Shown here piece by piece: positions 25,763-33,632 of a DNA stretch of 34,693 nucleotides. Below the pieces are notes generated by a model, which ran no database searches, was not told the origin of the DNA, and worked only from the letters and a program-made list of their open reading frames with translations. The number at the start of each line of letters is the position of its first letter. Within the stretch, counting starts at the first letter, position 1. The translations under genes were made by a program, and so were the position numbers. This stretch comes from an uncultured Ferrovum sp. (GTDB lineage Bacteria > Pseudomonadota > Gammaproteobacteria > Burkholderiales > Ferrovaceae), in contig CAITLJ010000064.1 of assembly GCA_903893215.1 (NCBI GenBank), forward strand, positions 1 through 34,693, written 5' to 3'.

Positions 25763-26527
25763 GTGCGGTTCAGTTCGCTCGGTAGCGGCAGCGCAGGCAA
25801 TGCGCTGCTGTTCGAGGTTGGTCGCACGCGCCTGATGCTCGACTGCGGACTGGGGCTGGCAGAGTGCTGCCAGCGCCTGGCCGACAAGGGCTGGCAGGCC
25901 GACCAGCTCGACGCCATCCTGGTCACCCATGAGCACGGGGATCACATTGGCGGCGTTGCCCGTCTCGCGCGCAAATTCAACGTGCCGGTGTATGCCAGCG
26001 CCGGCACGCTGGTGTTTCTGGAAGACCGGCTGCCGCCCGGCCTGCTTCAGGAAGTGGCAGGCGAGTTGCCTTTCGCGTTGGGCGACACCTGGATCGAGCC
26101 GTACAGCGTGCCCCATGATGCGCGCCAACCCCTGCAGTTCGTGCTGGGTGATGGCGTACGCCGTCTTGGTGTGCTGACTGACGTCGGACGCAGCACGCCG
26201 CACATCGAAGCCATGCTGAGCGCCTGTGATGCCCTGGTGCTGGAATGCAATCACGATGCTGGGCTGCTCCAGCAGGGGCCCTATCCGGCGTCGCTGAAGC
26301 GGCGGGTGGCCGGGCCATTCGGGCACCTCGACAATCAGGCGGCTGCGGTCCTGCTCGCATCGCTCGACGTGACCCGCTTGCAGCATGTGGTGGCTGCGCA
26401 CCTGAGCCTGCAGAACAATCGCCCCGAGCTGGCACAGTCTGCGCTGGCCGGTGTGCTGGGTTGCGCCAGCGACTGGATCGGCGTGGCTACCCAGAGCGCA
26501 GGTTTTGACTGGCGGTCCGTGGCCTGA
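25763..26527 (+). CDS. MBL-fold metal-dependent hydrolase (YycJ/WalJ-like)
   Basis: The 254-residue protein is a metallo-beta-lactamase-fold hydrolase. The metal site THEHGDHIGG gives His56, His58, Asp60 and His61; further ligands are Asp in LTDVGRS and His in AHLSLQNN. The N-terminal SLGSGSAGNALLFE is typical of the YycJ group, which has a suspected role in DNA or RNA processing, though the substrate is not established. The start is GTG at 25763, 13 bases after bamC; members of this group follow dapA-bamC in many betaproteobacteria. It converges with the YqhA gene. Confidence 0.9.
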   Translation: MRFSSLGSGSAGNALLFEVGRTRLMLDCGLGLAECCQRLADKGWQADQLDAILVTHEHGDHIGGVARLARKFNVPVYASAGTLVFLEDRLPPGLLQEVAGELPFALGDTWIEPYSVPHDARQPLQFVLGDGVRRLGVLTDVGRSTPHIEAMLSACDALVLECNHDAGLLQQGPYPASLKRRVAGPFGHLDNQAAAVLLASLDVTRLQHVVAAHLSLQNNRPELAQSALAGVLGCASDWIGVATQSAGFDWRSVA

Positions 26528-26542
26528 TTGCGCGGCCCGGGT

Positions 26543-27079
26543 TCAGTGCGGCTCGTCGTTCGCGCTGCCGTGATTCAGGTAAAGCGCGCCGGCCGCAAGT
26601 AGCACCGCTCCCGCCATGGCCAGCAGATCCAGCGCTCCATCGGCATGAAATTCCAGCACGGCTTCGAACAGGGTGACCACCATGATCACGGTGATCACCT
26701 GGCCCAGCCTGGATTTCAGATCGCCCAGCGAGCGGATCACGAGGATGCGGCCCCCCAGTGCATGCTGATGGGCCTCGTTGAGCGGACTGACGAACAACTC
26801 GTGGATACCGAAGGCAAAGATCAGCACCGCCATGGCCAGCAGGAAGCCATCCAGCGACTTGACCGCCTCGCCGACCATCTCGACGCGCAGTGCCTTGTGC
26901 TGCTCGGTCGCGATGTCGGGGTCGGCATACTGCAGTGCCAGATGTCCCAGATGCAGGACGTCGAGGGTGCTCATCCAGAGCAGGATGCCGGCCATCGCCA
27001 TGCAGGCCAGGCTGGCCACCAGGAACACCAGCCGGCTGTTCCACAGGGCCTGTTCGAACAACACTTCCAGTCGCTTCAT
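26543..27079 (-). CDS. YqhA family inner-membrane protein (UPF0114)
   Basis: The 178 residues contain four hydrophobic helices, at about 15-37, 78-98, 132-150 and 155-172. The family-typical central segment FAFGIHELFVSPL and the basic-acidic LGDLKSRLGQVITVIMVV are present. The function of this family is unknown. ATG at 27079 is chosen since the RLEVLFEQALWNSR run is the usual N-terminus; AAGG lies upstream. A perfect terminator-like inverted repeat lies about 100 bases upstream. Confidence 0.88.
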   Translation of the reverse strand: MKRLEVLFEQALWNSRLVFLVASLACMAMAGILLWMSTLDVLHLGHLALQYADPDIATEQHKALRVEMVGEAVKSLDGFLLAMAVLIFAFGIHELFVSPLNEAHQHALGGRILVIRSLGDLKSRLGQVITVIMVVTLFEAVLEFHADGALDLLAMAGAVLLAAGALYLNHGSANDEPH

Positions 27080-27170
27080 CGGATGGGGACCTTCTGTGAT
27101 CTGGCGCGCAGGCACCGCAGTGGGCGGCCCGACCGTCCGTTGGCGGGTCGATCTGGCCGGCTGGAGGTCA

Positions 27171-27212
27171 GCACGTAAAAAAGCCGACCCGAAGGTCGGC
27201 TTTTTTACGTGC
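27171..27212 (-). terminator. Perfect bidirectional terminator
   Basis: A 19-bp perfect stem (27171-27189 with 27194-27212) surrounds a CGAA loop. The core GCCGACC/GGTCGGC is flanked by six A and six T, so it can act on both strands. On the minus strand it ends the lipoprotein transcript 15 bases after its stop codon. Confidence 0.95.
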
Positions 27213-27227
27213 TACTGAACGCCGAAA

Positions 27228-27470
27228 TTACTTCTTGTCGGCGGCCGGGGCAGCGGGGGCAGCCGGGGCATCAGCCGGCTTGGCAGCGTCAGCAGCCGGA
27301 GCAGCCGGGGCGGCCGGGGCAGCGTCGGCGGGCTTGGCGGCATCAGCCGGGGCAGCCGGAGCAGCGGCCGGAGCCGGAGCAGCGGGGGCATCAGCCTTGG
27401 GGGCTTCGGACTTGCTGCAAGCGGCCAGCGAGGCGGCCAGCAGGGCGGCGATCAGGAGAGAGTGCTTCAT
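27228..27470 (-). CDS. Small Ala/Pro-rich lipoprotein
   Basis: This 80-residue lipoprotein precursor has a lipobox LAAC (Cys18) after a short signal sequence, and the rest is repeats of Ala, Pro, Lys and Asp. The unit PADAAKPADA-PAAPAAP recurs about three times. No folded domain is visible; the mature part is probably an extended, flexible tether in the periplasm. AAGGG lies 8 bases before the ATG. An FNR-type box lies about 95 bases upstream and a strong terminator just downstream, so it is a one-gene unit. Function unknown. Confidence 0.85.
   Translation of the reverse strand: MKHSLLIAALLAASLAACSKSEAPKADAPAAPAPAAAPAAPADAAKPADAAPAAPAAPAADAAKPADAPAAPAAPAADKK
27240..27400 (-). repeat. Degenerate GC-rich tandem repeat encoding the Ala/Pro tail
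   Basis: Units such as GCAGCCGGGGC and GCCGGAGCAGC recur through the coding region of the small lipoprotein, following the peptide repeat. Such a run can gain or lose units by slippage in multiples of three and change tail length. Confidence 0.7.
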
Positions 27471-27546
27471 GGGTTTCCCTTGGTAAGTTGGTAATCGACC
27501 AAATTCTCTGCCGGCTGCGCAAAACGTCACCCGACAACTAACGGAG

Positions 27547-27576
27547 TTTATCAGAACCGGTGTTGATTTCCATCAA
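27547..27576 (-). promoter_or_regulatory. FNR/ANR-type box and candidate promoter of the small lipoprotein
   Basis: TTGAT-N4-ATCAA at 27563-27576 is a perfect match to the oxygen-responsive FNR/ANR palindrome. On the minus strand its TTGATG half could also serve as a -35 element, with GATAAA (27552-27547) as -10 at a spacing of 18. The box would then cover the promoter and repress, unless another start site places it near -41. It lies between the roxA stop and the lipoprotein start. Confidence 0.5.
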
Positions 27577-27616
27577 CGATTTCCGACCCTGACATGTCAC
27601 CATCAATGCGCGTAAG

Positions 27617-28900
27617 TTACAACAGTCCATTGCGTTGCAGCAAGGGGCAAAAATGTAACCAGCCATCTTCTTGCCACTGATGCAGCATTGGCCACAGGGT
27701 ACGCTTCCATCCAGCGGGGTCTGTACGTTGTCCCTCGGACAGTTCTGCCGCGCTCAGTGCGCGCGCATCGGCCAGCCGGATCACGCAGTCGCGCTCTTCA
27801 GGCGCGAGTGCGAACGCCTCTCCGTTGCACCACGCGCGGTCGCCGGAGAACAGCAGCCGCGAGCGCGGGTCAAGCCGCACACCAGTGCGCAGCGCCTGGC
27901 GCCGGAACGCTGCCGGTGTCAGCCATGCCTCCGGTGCCCCGAACACCACGTTTGGTTTTGGCTCGGTCAGGTAGCGGCCATTGAAGTCTTCAATCGCGGA
28001 CGTGTCGAAGTGCAGCACATCGAGTTGCTTGCGCAGGAAGGCCTGCATGGCAGCAGGCAGTTGTCCCGGGTGCGCCGCCACGCCCGGATCGGGGTCGGTG
28101 TACTGCCCCTCCAGGATCAGCCGTTCGGCGTGATCCATCAGGAATTCGGCCACCCAGGCTTGCGGGCTGGGCGCGCGGAAGCCCACCGAATAGGTAAAGC
28201 AGTCATCATCCAGCGCCACGCCTTCGTGCGCACAGCGCGGCGGCAGGTAAAGCATGTCGCCGGGCGCCAGCACCCAGTCCTGCTCGGCGCGAAAATTTTT
28301 CAGGATGCGCAGCGGCAGGCCCGGGCGCAGCGACATGTCCTGCTGCGTGCTGATACGCCAGCGGCGGCGGCCCGGACCCTGCAGCAGGAACACGTCGTAG
28401 GAATCGAAATGCGGGCCCACACCGCCACCGCGACAGGCATGGCTCACCATCAGGTCGTCCATCCGTGCGTGCGGCACAAAGCTGAACTGGCGCAGCAGCG
28501 CGTCGGCCTGTTCCAGGTGGATGTTGAGGTCCTGCAACAACACCGTCCAGGGGGTGGTTGCCGTGAGCGTCTTCCAGCGCTTGCGCGCAAACGGACCGTG
28601 CTCCAGGTTCCAGGCGCGGCCGTCACGCACCACCAGACGGGCCTGCACCTGGTCCTGTGCCGCCAGGGTCCGCAGTTGCGCGGCATCAAGCAGGCCCTGG
28701 AAGCCGGGTATCGCCTGGCGGATCAACAGGGGCCGCTGCTGCCAGTAATCGCGCAGGAAGGTGGCGGCGCTCAGGCCGCCCAGCAGGGTCAGCGGCGCGT
28801 CAGGGCTTGCCGCAGCCGGGGCGGTGGCGAAAGCCGCAAGCGGCTTGATGGCCTGGTCGGTTGGTACCGGGGCGGCAGTCGATGGCGAGTTGGCTGGCAT
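27617..28900 (-). CDS. roxA: Ribosomal protein L16 arginine hydroxylase (RoxA/YcfD-like JmjC oxygenase)
   Basis: This Fe(II)/2-oxoglutarate oxygenase hydroxylates an Arg of ribosomal protein L16. The 427 residues have an N-terminal Ala/Pro extension (to about 36) and then the family pattern. FLRDYWQQRPLLIRQA is followed by the iron ligands His164 and Asp166 (GPHFDSYD) and His225 (PPRCAHEGVA). FLLQGPGRRRW and a C-terminal winged-helix-like part complete it. The start may lie further in, as the first 35 residues are not conserved in type. It diverges from the peroxiredoxin gene. Confidence 0.92.
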   Translation of the reverse strand: MPANSPSTAAPVPTDQAIKPLAAFATAPAAASPDAPLTLLGGLSAATFLRDYWQQRPLLIRQAIPGFQGLLDAAQLRTLAAQDQVQARLVVRDGRAWNLEHGPFARKRWKTLTATTPWTVLLQDLNIHLEQADALLRQFSFVPHARMDDLMVSHACRGGGVGPHFDSYDVFLLQGPGRRRWRISTQQDMSLRPGLPLRILKNFRAEQDWVLAPGDMLYLPPRCAHEGVALDDDCFTYSVGFRAPSPQAWVAEFLMDHAERLILEGQYTDPDPGVAAHPGQLPAAMQAFLRKQLDVLHFDTSAIEDFNGRYLTEPKPNVVFGAPEAWLTPAAFRRQALRTGVRLDPRSRLLFSGDRAWCNGEAFALAPEERDCVIRLADARALSAAELSEGQRTDPAGWKRTLWPMLHQWQEDGWLHFCPLLQRNGLL

Positions 28901-29037
28901 GGGTATGGGTGATCAGGTCGCAGGCTGGCATGGTGGCACAGTCGCTGGTGCGCAGGCCAGTTGCGGAGCACCGCTGTTGCCGCACGTCCGCGCAACAGGG
29001 AATCGGTTAGAATCGGGCCTGACCTGGGGAGTGCGCA

Positions 29038-29505
29038 ATGCTGAAAGCTGGCGAAGTGGCACCGGTATTCGAGTTGCCCGATGCTTCGATGGAGATGCTC
29101 GAACTTGCGTCCTTTCGTGGGCGCAGCAAGGTGGTGCTGTTTTTTTATCCGCGCGACAGCGCGCCCCAATGCATTCAGGAGGCCATCGAGTTCAGTGATC
29201 TCGAGGAGGTGTTTGCGCAGCATGGTGCGGTGCTGCTCGGCATTTCGCGCGACAACTTCATGAGCCACGCGGCATTTCGCGAGCAGCATGGGCTGGCCGC
29301 GCAGCTGCTGTCGGATGAGGATGGCGAAGTGTGCCGCAGCTACGGCGTGCTGGCAGAAAGCCAGGTCAACGGCGTGACCCGCTTGCAGGTGGAGCGGGTG
29401 ACCTACATCATCGATCGTGACGGAATGGTCTGCCACGTCGTCCCCGTGCAGCATGCCAAGGGGCATGCTGCTGAAGTGCTGAAACTCGTGAAGGAGATGA
29501 AGTAA
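29038..29505 (+). CDS. Atypical peroxiredoxin (BCP/AhpC-TSA family)
   Basis: The thioredoxin-fold peroxidase has 155 residues. The peroxidatic Cys45 lies in FFYPRDSAPQC. The usual PxxxTxxC motif reads P38-RDS-A42-PQ-C45: the catalytic Thr/Ser is Ala. The second Cys found four or five residues on in many BCP proteins is also missing (Ile50). Arg120 of the active site is kept (QVERVTYIID). Two further Cys lie at 99 and 132. It could be a 1-Cys peroxidase of low activity or have another role. GGAG lies 7 bases before the ATG; TAGAAT at 29008 is a possible -10. Its stop overlaps the FKBP start (TAATG). Confidence 0.88.
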   Translation: MLKAGEVAPVFELPDASMEMLELASFRGRSKVVLFFYPRDSAPQCIQEAIEFSDLEEVFAQHGAVLLGISRDNFMSHAAFREQHGLAAQLLSDEDGEVCRSYGVLAESQVNGVTRLQVERVTYIIDRDGMVCHVVPVQHAKGHAAEVLKLVKEMK

Positions 29506-29990
29506 TGCAGATTGGTAAAAACTCGGTGGTCACCATCAACTATCGTCTCTCCGACACGGATGGCAAGGTGCTCGAGGAAAGCGAGCAGGAAGTCAGTTAC
29601 CTGCACGGTGGCTATGACGGTATCTTTCCCCAGGTCGAAGCTGCCCTGCAGGGCAAGAACCCCGGTGACGAGTGCAAGGTTCGGCTGACCCCGGAAGATG
29701 CGTTTGGCGAGTATGACGCCTCGCTGGTGCGGGTTGAGCCGCGTGACCTGTTCCCCGACACTGTGGCGGTGGGCATGCAGTTTGAAGGCCAGGCAGAGGA
29801 TGACGGGGAAGATGAATTCACCCTGTACACCGTTACCGACGTAACCGATGACAAGGTGGTGGTGGACGGCAACCATCCCTTGGCTGACAAGACGCTCGAC
29901 TTCACCTGCACCGTGATGAGCGTGCGCGCGGCCACCAGCGAGGAATTGACGCACCGCCATGTGCACGGCGAAGGTGGTCATCACCACTGA
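29505..29990 (+). CDS. slyD: SlyD-like FKBP peptidyl-prolyl isomerase
   Basis: This cytoplasmic prolyl isomerase and chaperone has 161 residues: an FKBP half (VVTINYRLSDTDGKVLEES, YLHGGYDGIFPQVEAALQGK), an inserted chaperone flap (about 70-125) and a His-rich tail (HRHVHGEGGHHH). That tail can bind nickel or other metals, as in SlyD. AAGGAG lies 8 bases upstream of the start. It is translationally coupled to the peroxiredoxin gene. The tail is shorter than in E. coli SlyD and lacks its Cys residues. Confidence 0.9.
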   Translation: MQIGKNSVVTINYRLSDTDGKVLEESEQEVSYLHGGYDGIFPQVEAALQGKNPGDECKVRLTPEDAFGEYDASLVRVEPRDLFPDTVAVGMQFEGQAEDDGEDEFTLYTVTDVTDDKVVVDGNHPLADKTLDFTCTVMSVRAATSEELTHRHVHGEGGHHH

Positions 29991-30009
29991 TCCGCCTGTG
30001 TGGTGCCTG

Positions 30010-30043
30010 AAAAAACCCGGCACGGTGGTGCCGGGTTTTTTTT
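30010..30043. terminator. Bidirectional terminator between slyD and mutS
   Basis: CCCGGCAC and GTGCCGGG form a perfect 8-bp stem around GGTG, flanked by six A and eight T. It lies between two convergent genes and can end both transcripts. Confidence 0.95.
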
Positions 30044-30058
30044 GATCCGCTGGCCGCC

Positions 30059-32740
30059 TCAGCGGTCGGCGTCGAGCAGGGCGCGCAGGTCGAACAAGGC
30101 CTGCAGGGCTTCGCGCGGGCTCAGTCCGTCGGGGTCCAGCCCGGCCAGTCGCTGCAGCACCGGATGGGCGTCCGCGGCCGCTGCCGCACCTTCCGCCGCC
30201 TCTTCGGCGAGCGTTGTGGCGCTGGGTCCGGCGCTGGCGAACAGGTCCTGCTGCGGTCCGCGCACGAATGACTGCTGCTCAAGTTCCGCGAGCTTGCGGC
30301 GCGCCTGCGCCACCACGCTGCGCGGCACGCCGGCCAGGGCGGCCACTTGCAGGCCATAGCTTTCATTGGCCGGTCCTTCGCGCACCTGATGCAGGAACAC
30401 GATGCGGTCGCGGTGTTCGGTGGCGCCCAGATGTACATTGGCCACCGTGCGGTGCTCGGCCGCCAGGCGGGTCAGTTCGAAGTAGTGTGTGGCGAACAGG
30501 GTGTAGCTGCGGTTGACCTCGCACAGGTGACGGGCAATCGCGTAAGCCAGCGACAGGCCATCGAAAGTGGAGGTGCCACGGCCGATCTCGTCGACCAACA
30601 CCAGGCTGCGCGGTGTGGCCGCGTGCAGGATTGCCGCTGCCTCCGCCATTTCGACCAGAAAAGTGGAACGCCCGGAAGCCAGATCGTCGCCTGCACCGAT
30701 CCGCGTGAAAATACGGTCGATCGGTCCCAGCCGGGCGCTGCGCGCTGGCACCCAGCTGCCGGCATGCGCCAGCAGCGCCACCAGCGCGGTTTGCCGCATG
30801 TAGGTGGATTTGCCGCCCATGTTCGGCCCGGTGATCAGCAGCATGGTGCGCGCCGGCCCCAGGGCGAGGTCGTTGGGGATGAACCGCTCCACCTGGGCTT
30901 CGACCACCGGATGACGCCCGGCGTCGATCTCCAGGCAGGGTTCGTCGGTGAACACCGGCGCACAGAAGTCGAGCGCCACTGCGCGCTCGGCCAGGCAGGC
31001 CAACACATCGAGCTCGGCCAGCGCAGCACCGGCTGCCTGCAGCAGGCGCAGGTGCGGCTGCAGCTGGTCGAGCAAGGCATCAAACAGCACCCGTTCGCGC
31101 ACCAGGGCACGCTCGTTGGCAGAAAGCGCGCGATCCTCGAAGGCCTTCAGTTCGGGAGTGATGTAGCGCTCGGCGTTTTTGACTGTCGAGCGTCGGCGAT
31201 AATCATCCGGTACCTTGTCGACGTTGGCGTGGGTGACTTCGATGAAGAAGCCGTGCACGCGGTTGTATTCGACGCGCAGCGTGGGGATGCCGGTGCGCGC
31301 ACGTTCGCGCGCTTCCAGTTCCAGCAGGTAGCTGCCGGCGCTGTCCTTCAGGCCTCGCAGTTCGTCGAGTTCGGCGTCAAAACCGGTACGCAGCACCCCG
31401 CCGTCGCGCACCAACGCCGCAGGTTCGTCACTCAGGGCTGCGGACAGCAGGAGGACTGGGCCGTGTTCACCGGCCGCCGTGACGGCCTGCAGCGGCTGTA
31501 TCTGCGCATCGAGCAGCGGATGCCCCACGGACGGCACCAGCGCCATCAGCGACGGCAAGCGCTGCAGCGTGTCGCGCAACGCGGCCAGTTCGCGCGGACG
31601 TACACTGCGCAGGCTGATCCGGCCGCAAATGCGTTCCACATCGGCGCCACCGCGCTGCGCCTCAAGCAACTGGCGCGCGCTGCCCGCATTCCCCTCGCCG
31701 ACCAGCACCTGGATGGCGCTGCCACGCAGACGCAACAGTGCCTGGTCGCGGATGGGGGCGTGCAGACGCTGGTGCAGCAGGCGCCGGCCAGCGGCGGTGC
31801 TGCAGCGATCGAGCAGCGACAGCAGGGTGGGGCTGCGCTCGCCGCGCAGTGTTTCAGAAATTTCCAGATTGCGTCGGGTGGCCGGGTCGATGCCGAGCAG
31901 GGCACCCGGGTCCTGCACGGCAAGGCCGTGCAGGTGTGCCAGACTGGCGCGCTGGGTGTGGCGGGCATAGGCCAGCAGCGCGCCGGCAGCGCCAACCGCC
32001 AGCGGCACCTCGTCGCAGCCGAATGGTCGCAGGTCGTGCACCCCGAACTGTTCGGCCAGGGATTGGGTCGCCTTGGCGGGATCAAACGACCAGGGCGACT
32101 GGCGCTGCACCGCTGCCTGCGCCAGTCCGGCGGTCAGCCGCGCGTAAGCCTCGCGTTCCTTGGGTTGGGTGGCGTCCGGAATCAGCAGTTCTGCGGGTCG
32201 CAAGCGCTCCAGTTCGCTGAGCAGTCCTGCTTCTGCCGACTGGAACAGCACGAAGCGCCCACCGACCAGATCCAGCGTAGCGAGGCCACCCTGGGTGTCG
32301 CCGAGCAGCAGGGCGGCAACCAGGTTGTCGCGACTGTCGTCGAGCAGGGAGGCATCGGTGAGCGTGCCCGGCGTGACAATACGCACCACCTGGCGCTCGA
32401 CGGGCCCCTTGCTGGTGGCGGCGTCGCCAATCTGCTCGCAGATTGCCACGGACTCGCCCAGACGTACCAGTTTGGCCAGGTATTGGTCCACTGCGTGAAA
32501 AGGTACGCCGGCCATCCGGATCGGCGAACCCCCCGAGGCACCGCGCTGGGTGAGCGTGATGCCGAGCAGTTCGGCCGCGCGTTCGGCATCGGTGAAGAAC
32601 AGCTCGTAAAAGTCACCCATGCGATAAAACAGCAGCATGTCCGGGTGTTCGGCCTTGATGCGCAGATATTGCTGCATCATCGGGGTGTGGCCGGGGAAGT
32701 CGGTGCTCCCGGCTGCCACGGTGGCGATGGATCGGGTCAT
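30059..32740 (-). CDS. mutS: DNA mismatch repair protein MutS
   Basis: MutS finds mismatched bases and starts repair with MutL. The 893 residues carry the mismatch-reading Phe-x-Glu (Phe44, Glu46 in MGDFYELFF), the connector and lever domains, and the ATPase. Walker A lies near residue 640 ([14 protein letters not shown]), with [14 protein letters not shown] further on and the signature FATHYFELT. The C-terminal dimer part is Ala-rich. It is slightly longer than the E. coli protein (853). The ATG at 32740 lies 7 bases after the vapC stop codon with no clear ribosome binding site, which suggests coupling to the toxin gene. Confidence 0.97.
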   Translation of the reverse strand: MTRSIATVAAGSTDFPGHTPMMQQYLRIKAEHPDMLLFYRMGDFYELFFTDAERAAELLGITLTQRGASGGSPIRMAGVPFHAVDQYLAKLVRLGESVAICEQIGDAATSKGPVERQVVRIVTPGTLTDASLLDDSRDNLVAALLLGDTQGGLATLDLVGGRFVLFQSAEAGLLSELERLRPAELLIPDATQPKEREAYARLTAGLAQAAVQRQSPWSFDPAKATQSLAEQFGVHDLRPFGCDEVPLAVGAAGALLAYARHTQRASLAHLHGLAVQDPGALLGIDPATRRNLEISETLRGERSPTLLSLLDRCSTAAGRRLLHQRLHAPIRDQALLRLRGSAIQVLVGEGNAGSARQLLEAQRGGADVERICGRISLRSVRPRELAALRDTLQRLPSLMALVPSVGHPLLDAQIQPLQAVTAAGEHGPVLLLSAALSDEPAALVRDGGVLRTGFDAELDELRGLKDSAGSYLLELEARERARTGIPTLRVEYNRVHGFFIEVTHANVDKVPDDYRRRSTVKNAERYITPELKAFEDRALSANERALVRERVLFDALLDQLQPHLRLLQAAGAALAELDVLACLAERAVALDFCAPVFTDEPCLEIDAGRHPVVEAQVERFIPNDLALGPARTMLLITGPNMGGKSTYMRQTALVALLAHAGSWVPARSARLGPIDRIFTRIGAGDDLASGRSTFLVEMAEAAAILHAATPRSLVLVDEIGRGTSTFDGLSLAYAIARHLCEVNRSYTLFATHYFELTRLAAEHRTVANVHLGATEHRDRIVFLHQVREGPANESYGLQVAALAGVPRSVVAQARRKLAELEQQSFVRGPQQDLFASAGPSATTLAEEAAEGAAAAADAHPVLQRLAGLDPDGLSPREALQALFDLRALLDADR

Positions 32741-32747
32741 TGACTGT

Positions 32748-33152
32748 CTATGGAAGGAATGGGTTGCGGATGGTGAGTTGGCCCTCGATCTTCTGTCCGT
32801 CCTGCATGTCCTCGGTCACCAGCACGGTGCAGCCTGCCAGCAGCGAAGCGGCAACGATCACAGCATCATGGAAGGCGAACCGGTAGCGGTCTGCGAGACC
32901 GAGCGCACGGTCATGCATCTCCTGCGTGACCGGGACTACCCTGCATACCGCCCTGACCGTGGCCAGGACGTCGCCGATCTCGGTGTATGTCATCTTCAGC
33001 TTTCTAGACGCGACGGCCGCGAACTCATTGAGCACCTGAACGCTGATGGTGCCCCCTTGGGCCAGAATTGCCTCCGCGCGATCGGCCCGGGCGCGGTCGC
33101 CCGACAGCAGGTAGAGGATGACGTTCGTATCGAAGAACTGCTCAGCGCTCAT
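32748..33152 (-). CDS. vapC: VapC-type PIN-domain toxin
   Basis: This is a PIN-domain ribonuclease of a type II toxin-antitoxin pair. The 134 residues have the acidic metal site Asp8 (FFDTNVILY), Glu43 (VLNEF), Asp96 (FHDAVIV) and Asp115 (VTEDM). All are present, so the toxin looks active. The start overlaps the antitoxin end by 11 bases (ATGAGCGCTGA), the usual coupling. RNA target unknown. Confidence 0.92.
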   Translation of the reverse strand: MSAEQFFDTNVILYLLSGDRARADRAEAILAQGGTISVQVLNEFAAVASRKLKMTYTEIGDVLATVRAVCRVVPVTQEMHDRALGLADRYRFAFHDAVIVAASLLAGCTVLVTEDMQDGQKIEGQLTIRNPFLP

Positions 33153-33372
33153 GCGCCTCCAGGCGATCGAACTTGAATTCCGCGGGCAGGCGGCCACGAT
33201 ACTGCCTCAGTCGGCCAAGCAAGGCGCGTGAGTCCGGGCGCTTGCCAATCTCAAAGTTGCGATCACCAGTCACCTGGATCTCGATCTCGTCGCCTTCCTT
33301 CAGCGAGAGCGCATCGACCACGGCGGCAGGCAGCCGCACGGCCAGACTGTTACCCCATTTCGAGACGCGCAT
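33142..33372 (-). CDS. vapB: VapB-type antitoxin (AbrB/MazE fold)
   Basis: The 76-residue protein starts with the swapped-hairpin AbrB DNA-binding pattern MRVSKWGNSLAVRLP and continues with LSLKEGDEIEIQV. The C-terminal part (LRQYRGRLPAEFKFDR) should wrap the toxin. AGGGAAG lies about 7 bases upstream. It precedes and overlaps vapC, and it probably represses its own promoter at the inverted repeat 33400-33430. Confidence 0.92.
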   Translation of the reverse strand: MRVSKWGNSLAVRLPAAVVDALSLKEGDEIEIQVTGDRNFEIGKRPDSRALLGRLRQYRGRLPAEFKFDRLEAHER

Positions 33373-33399
33373 GGCGACTTCCCTGTGTCGTGGATCTAC

Positions 33400-33430
33400 G
33401 TTGCAAATTGTATATCTATCCGCGTGCAAC
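33400..33430 (-). promoter_or_regulatory. Candidate promoter/operator of vapBC
   Basis: GTTGCA (33400-33405) and TGCAAC (33425-33430) form an inverted repeat around an A/T-rich core. On the minus strand a TTGTGT and a TACAAT element 16 bases apart overlap it, giving a plausible sigma-70 promoter under VapB control. The 200 bases between this site and the next plus-strand gene show no other feature. Confidence 0.5.
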
Positions 33431-33632
33431 ACAAGCGGTAACCACTGGAACGCCGGTGTTGGGTAGCGACTGCCACATCATCCGGGTGTGGCTGTCTGTT
33501 CGGCAGGTCTCGACTGCGCGGCAACAGGTCGTTTGATGGGCTGGACCTGGTGCAAGCCGACAGGCGCCGCGACATACTGCAGCCTGAGCGATGGCGGGCA
33601 TGCATGGCAAGCACAGCGAACAAGGATGGGTG

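Noticed and set aside
30347-32743. 798-codon open frame on the plus strand opposite mutS
   Set aside because: It mirrors the mutS reading frame, has Gln/His-rich composition with no domain pattern, and no ribosome binding site. MutS on the other strand is certain.
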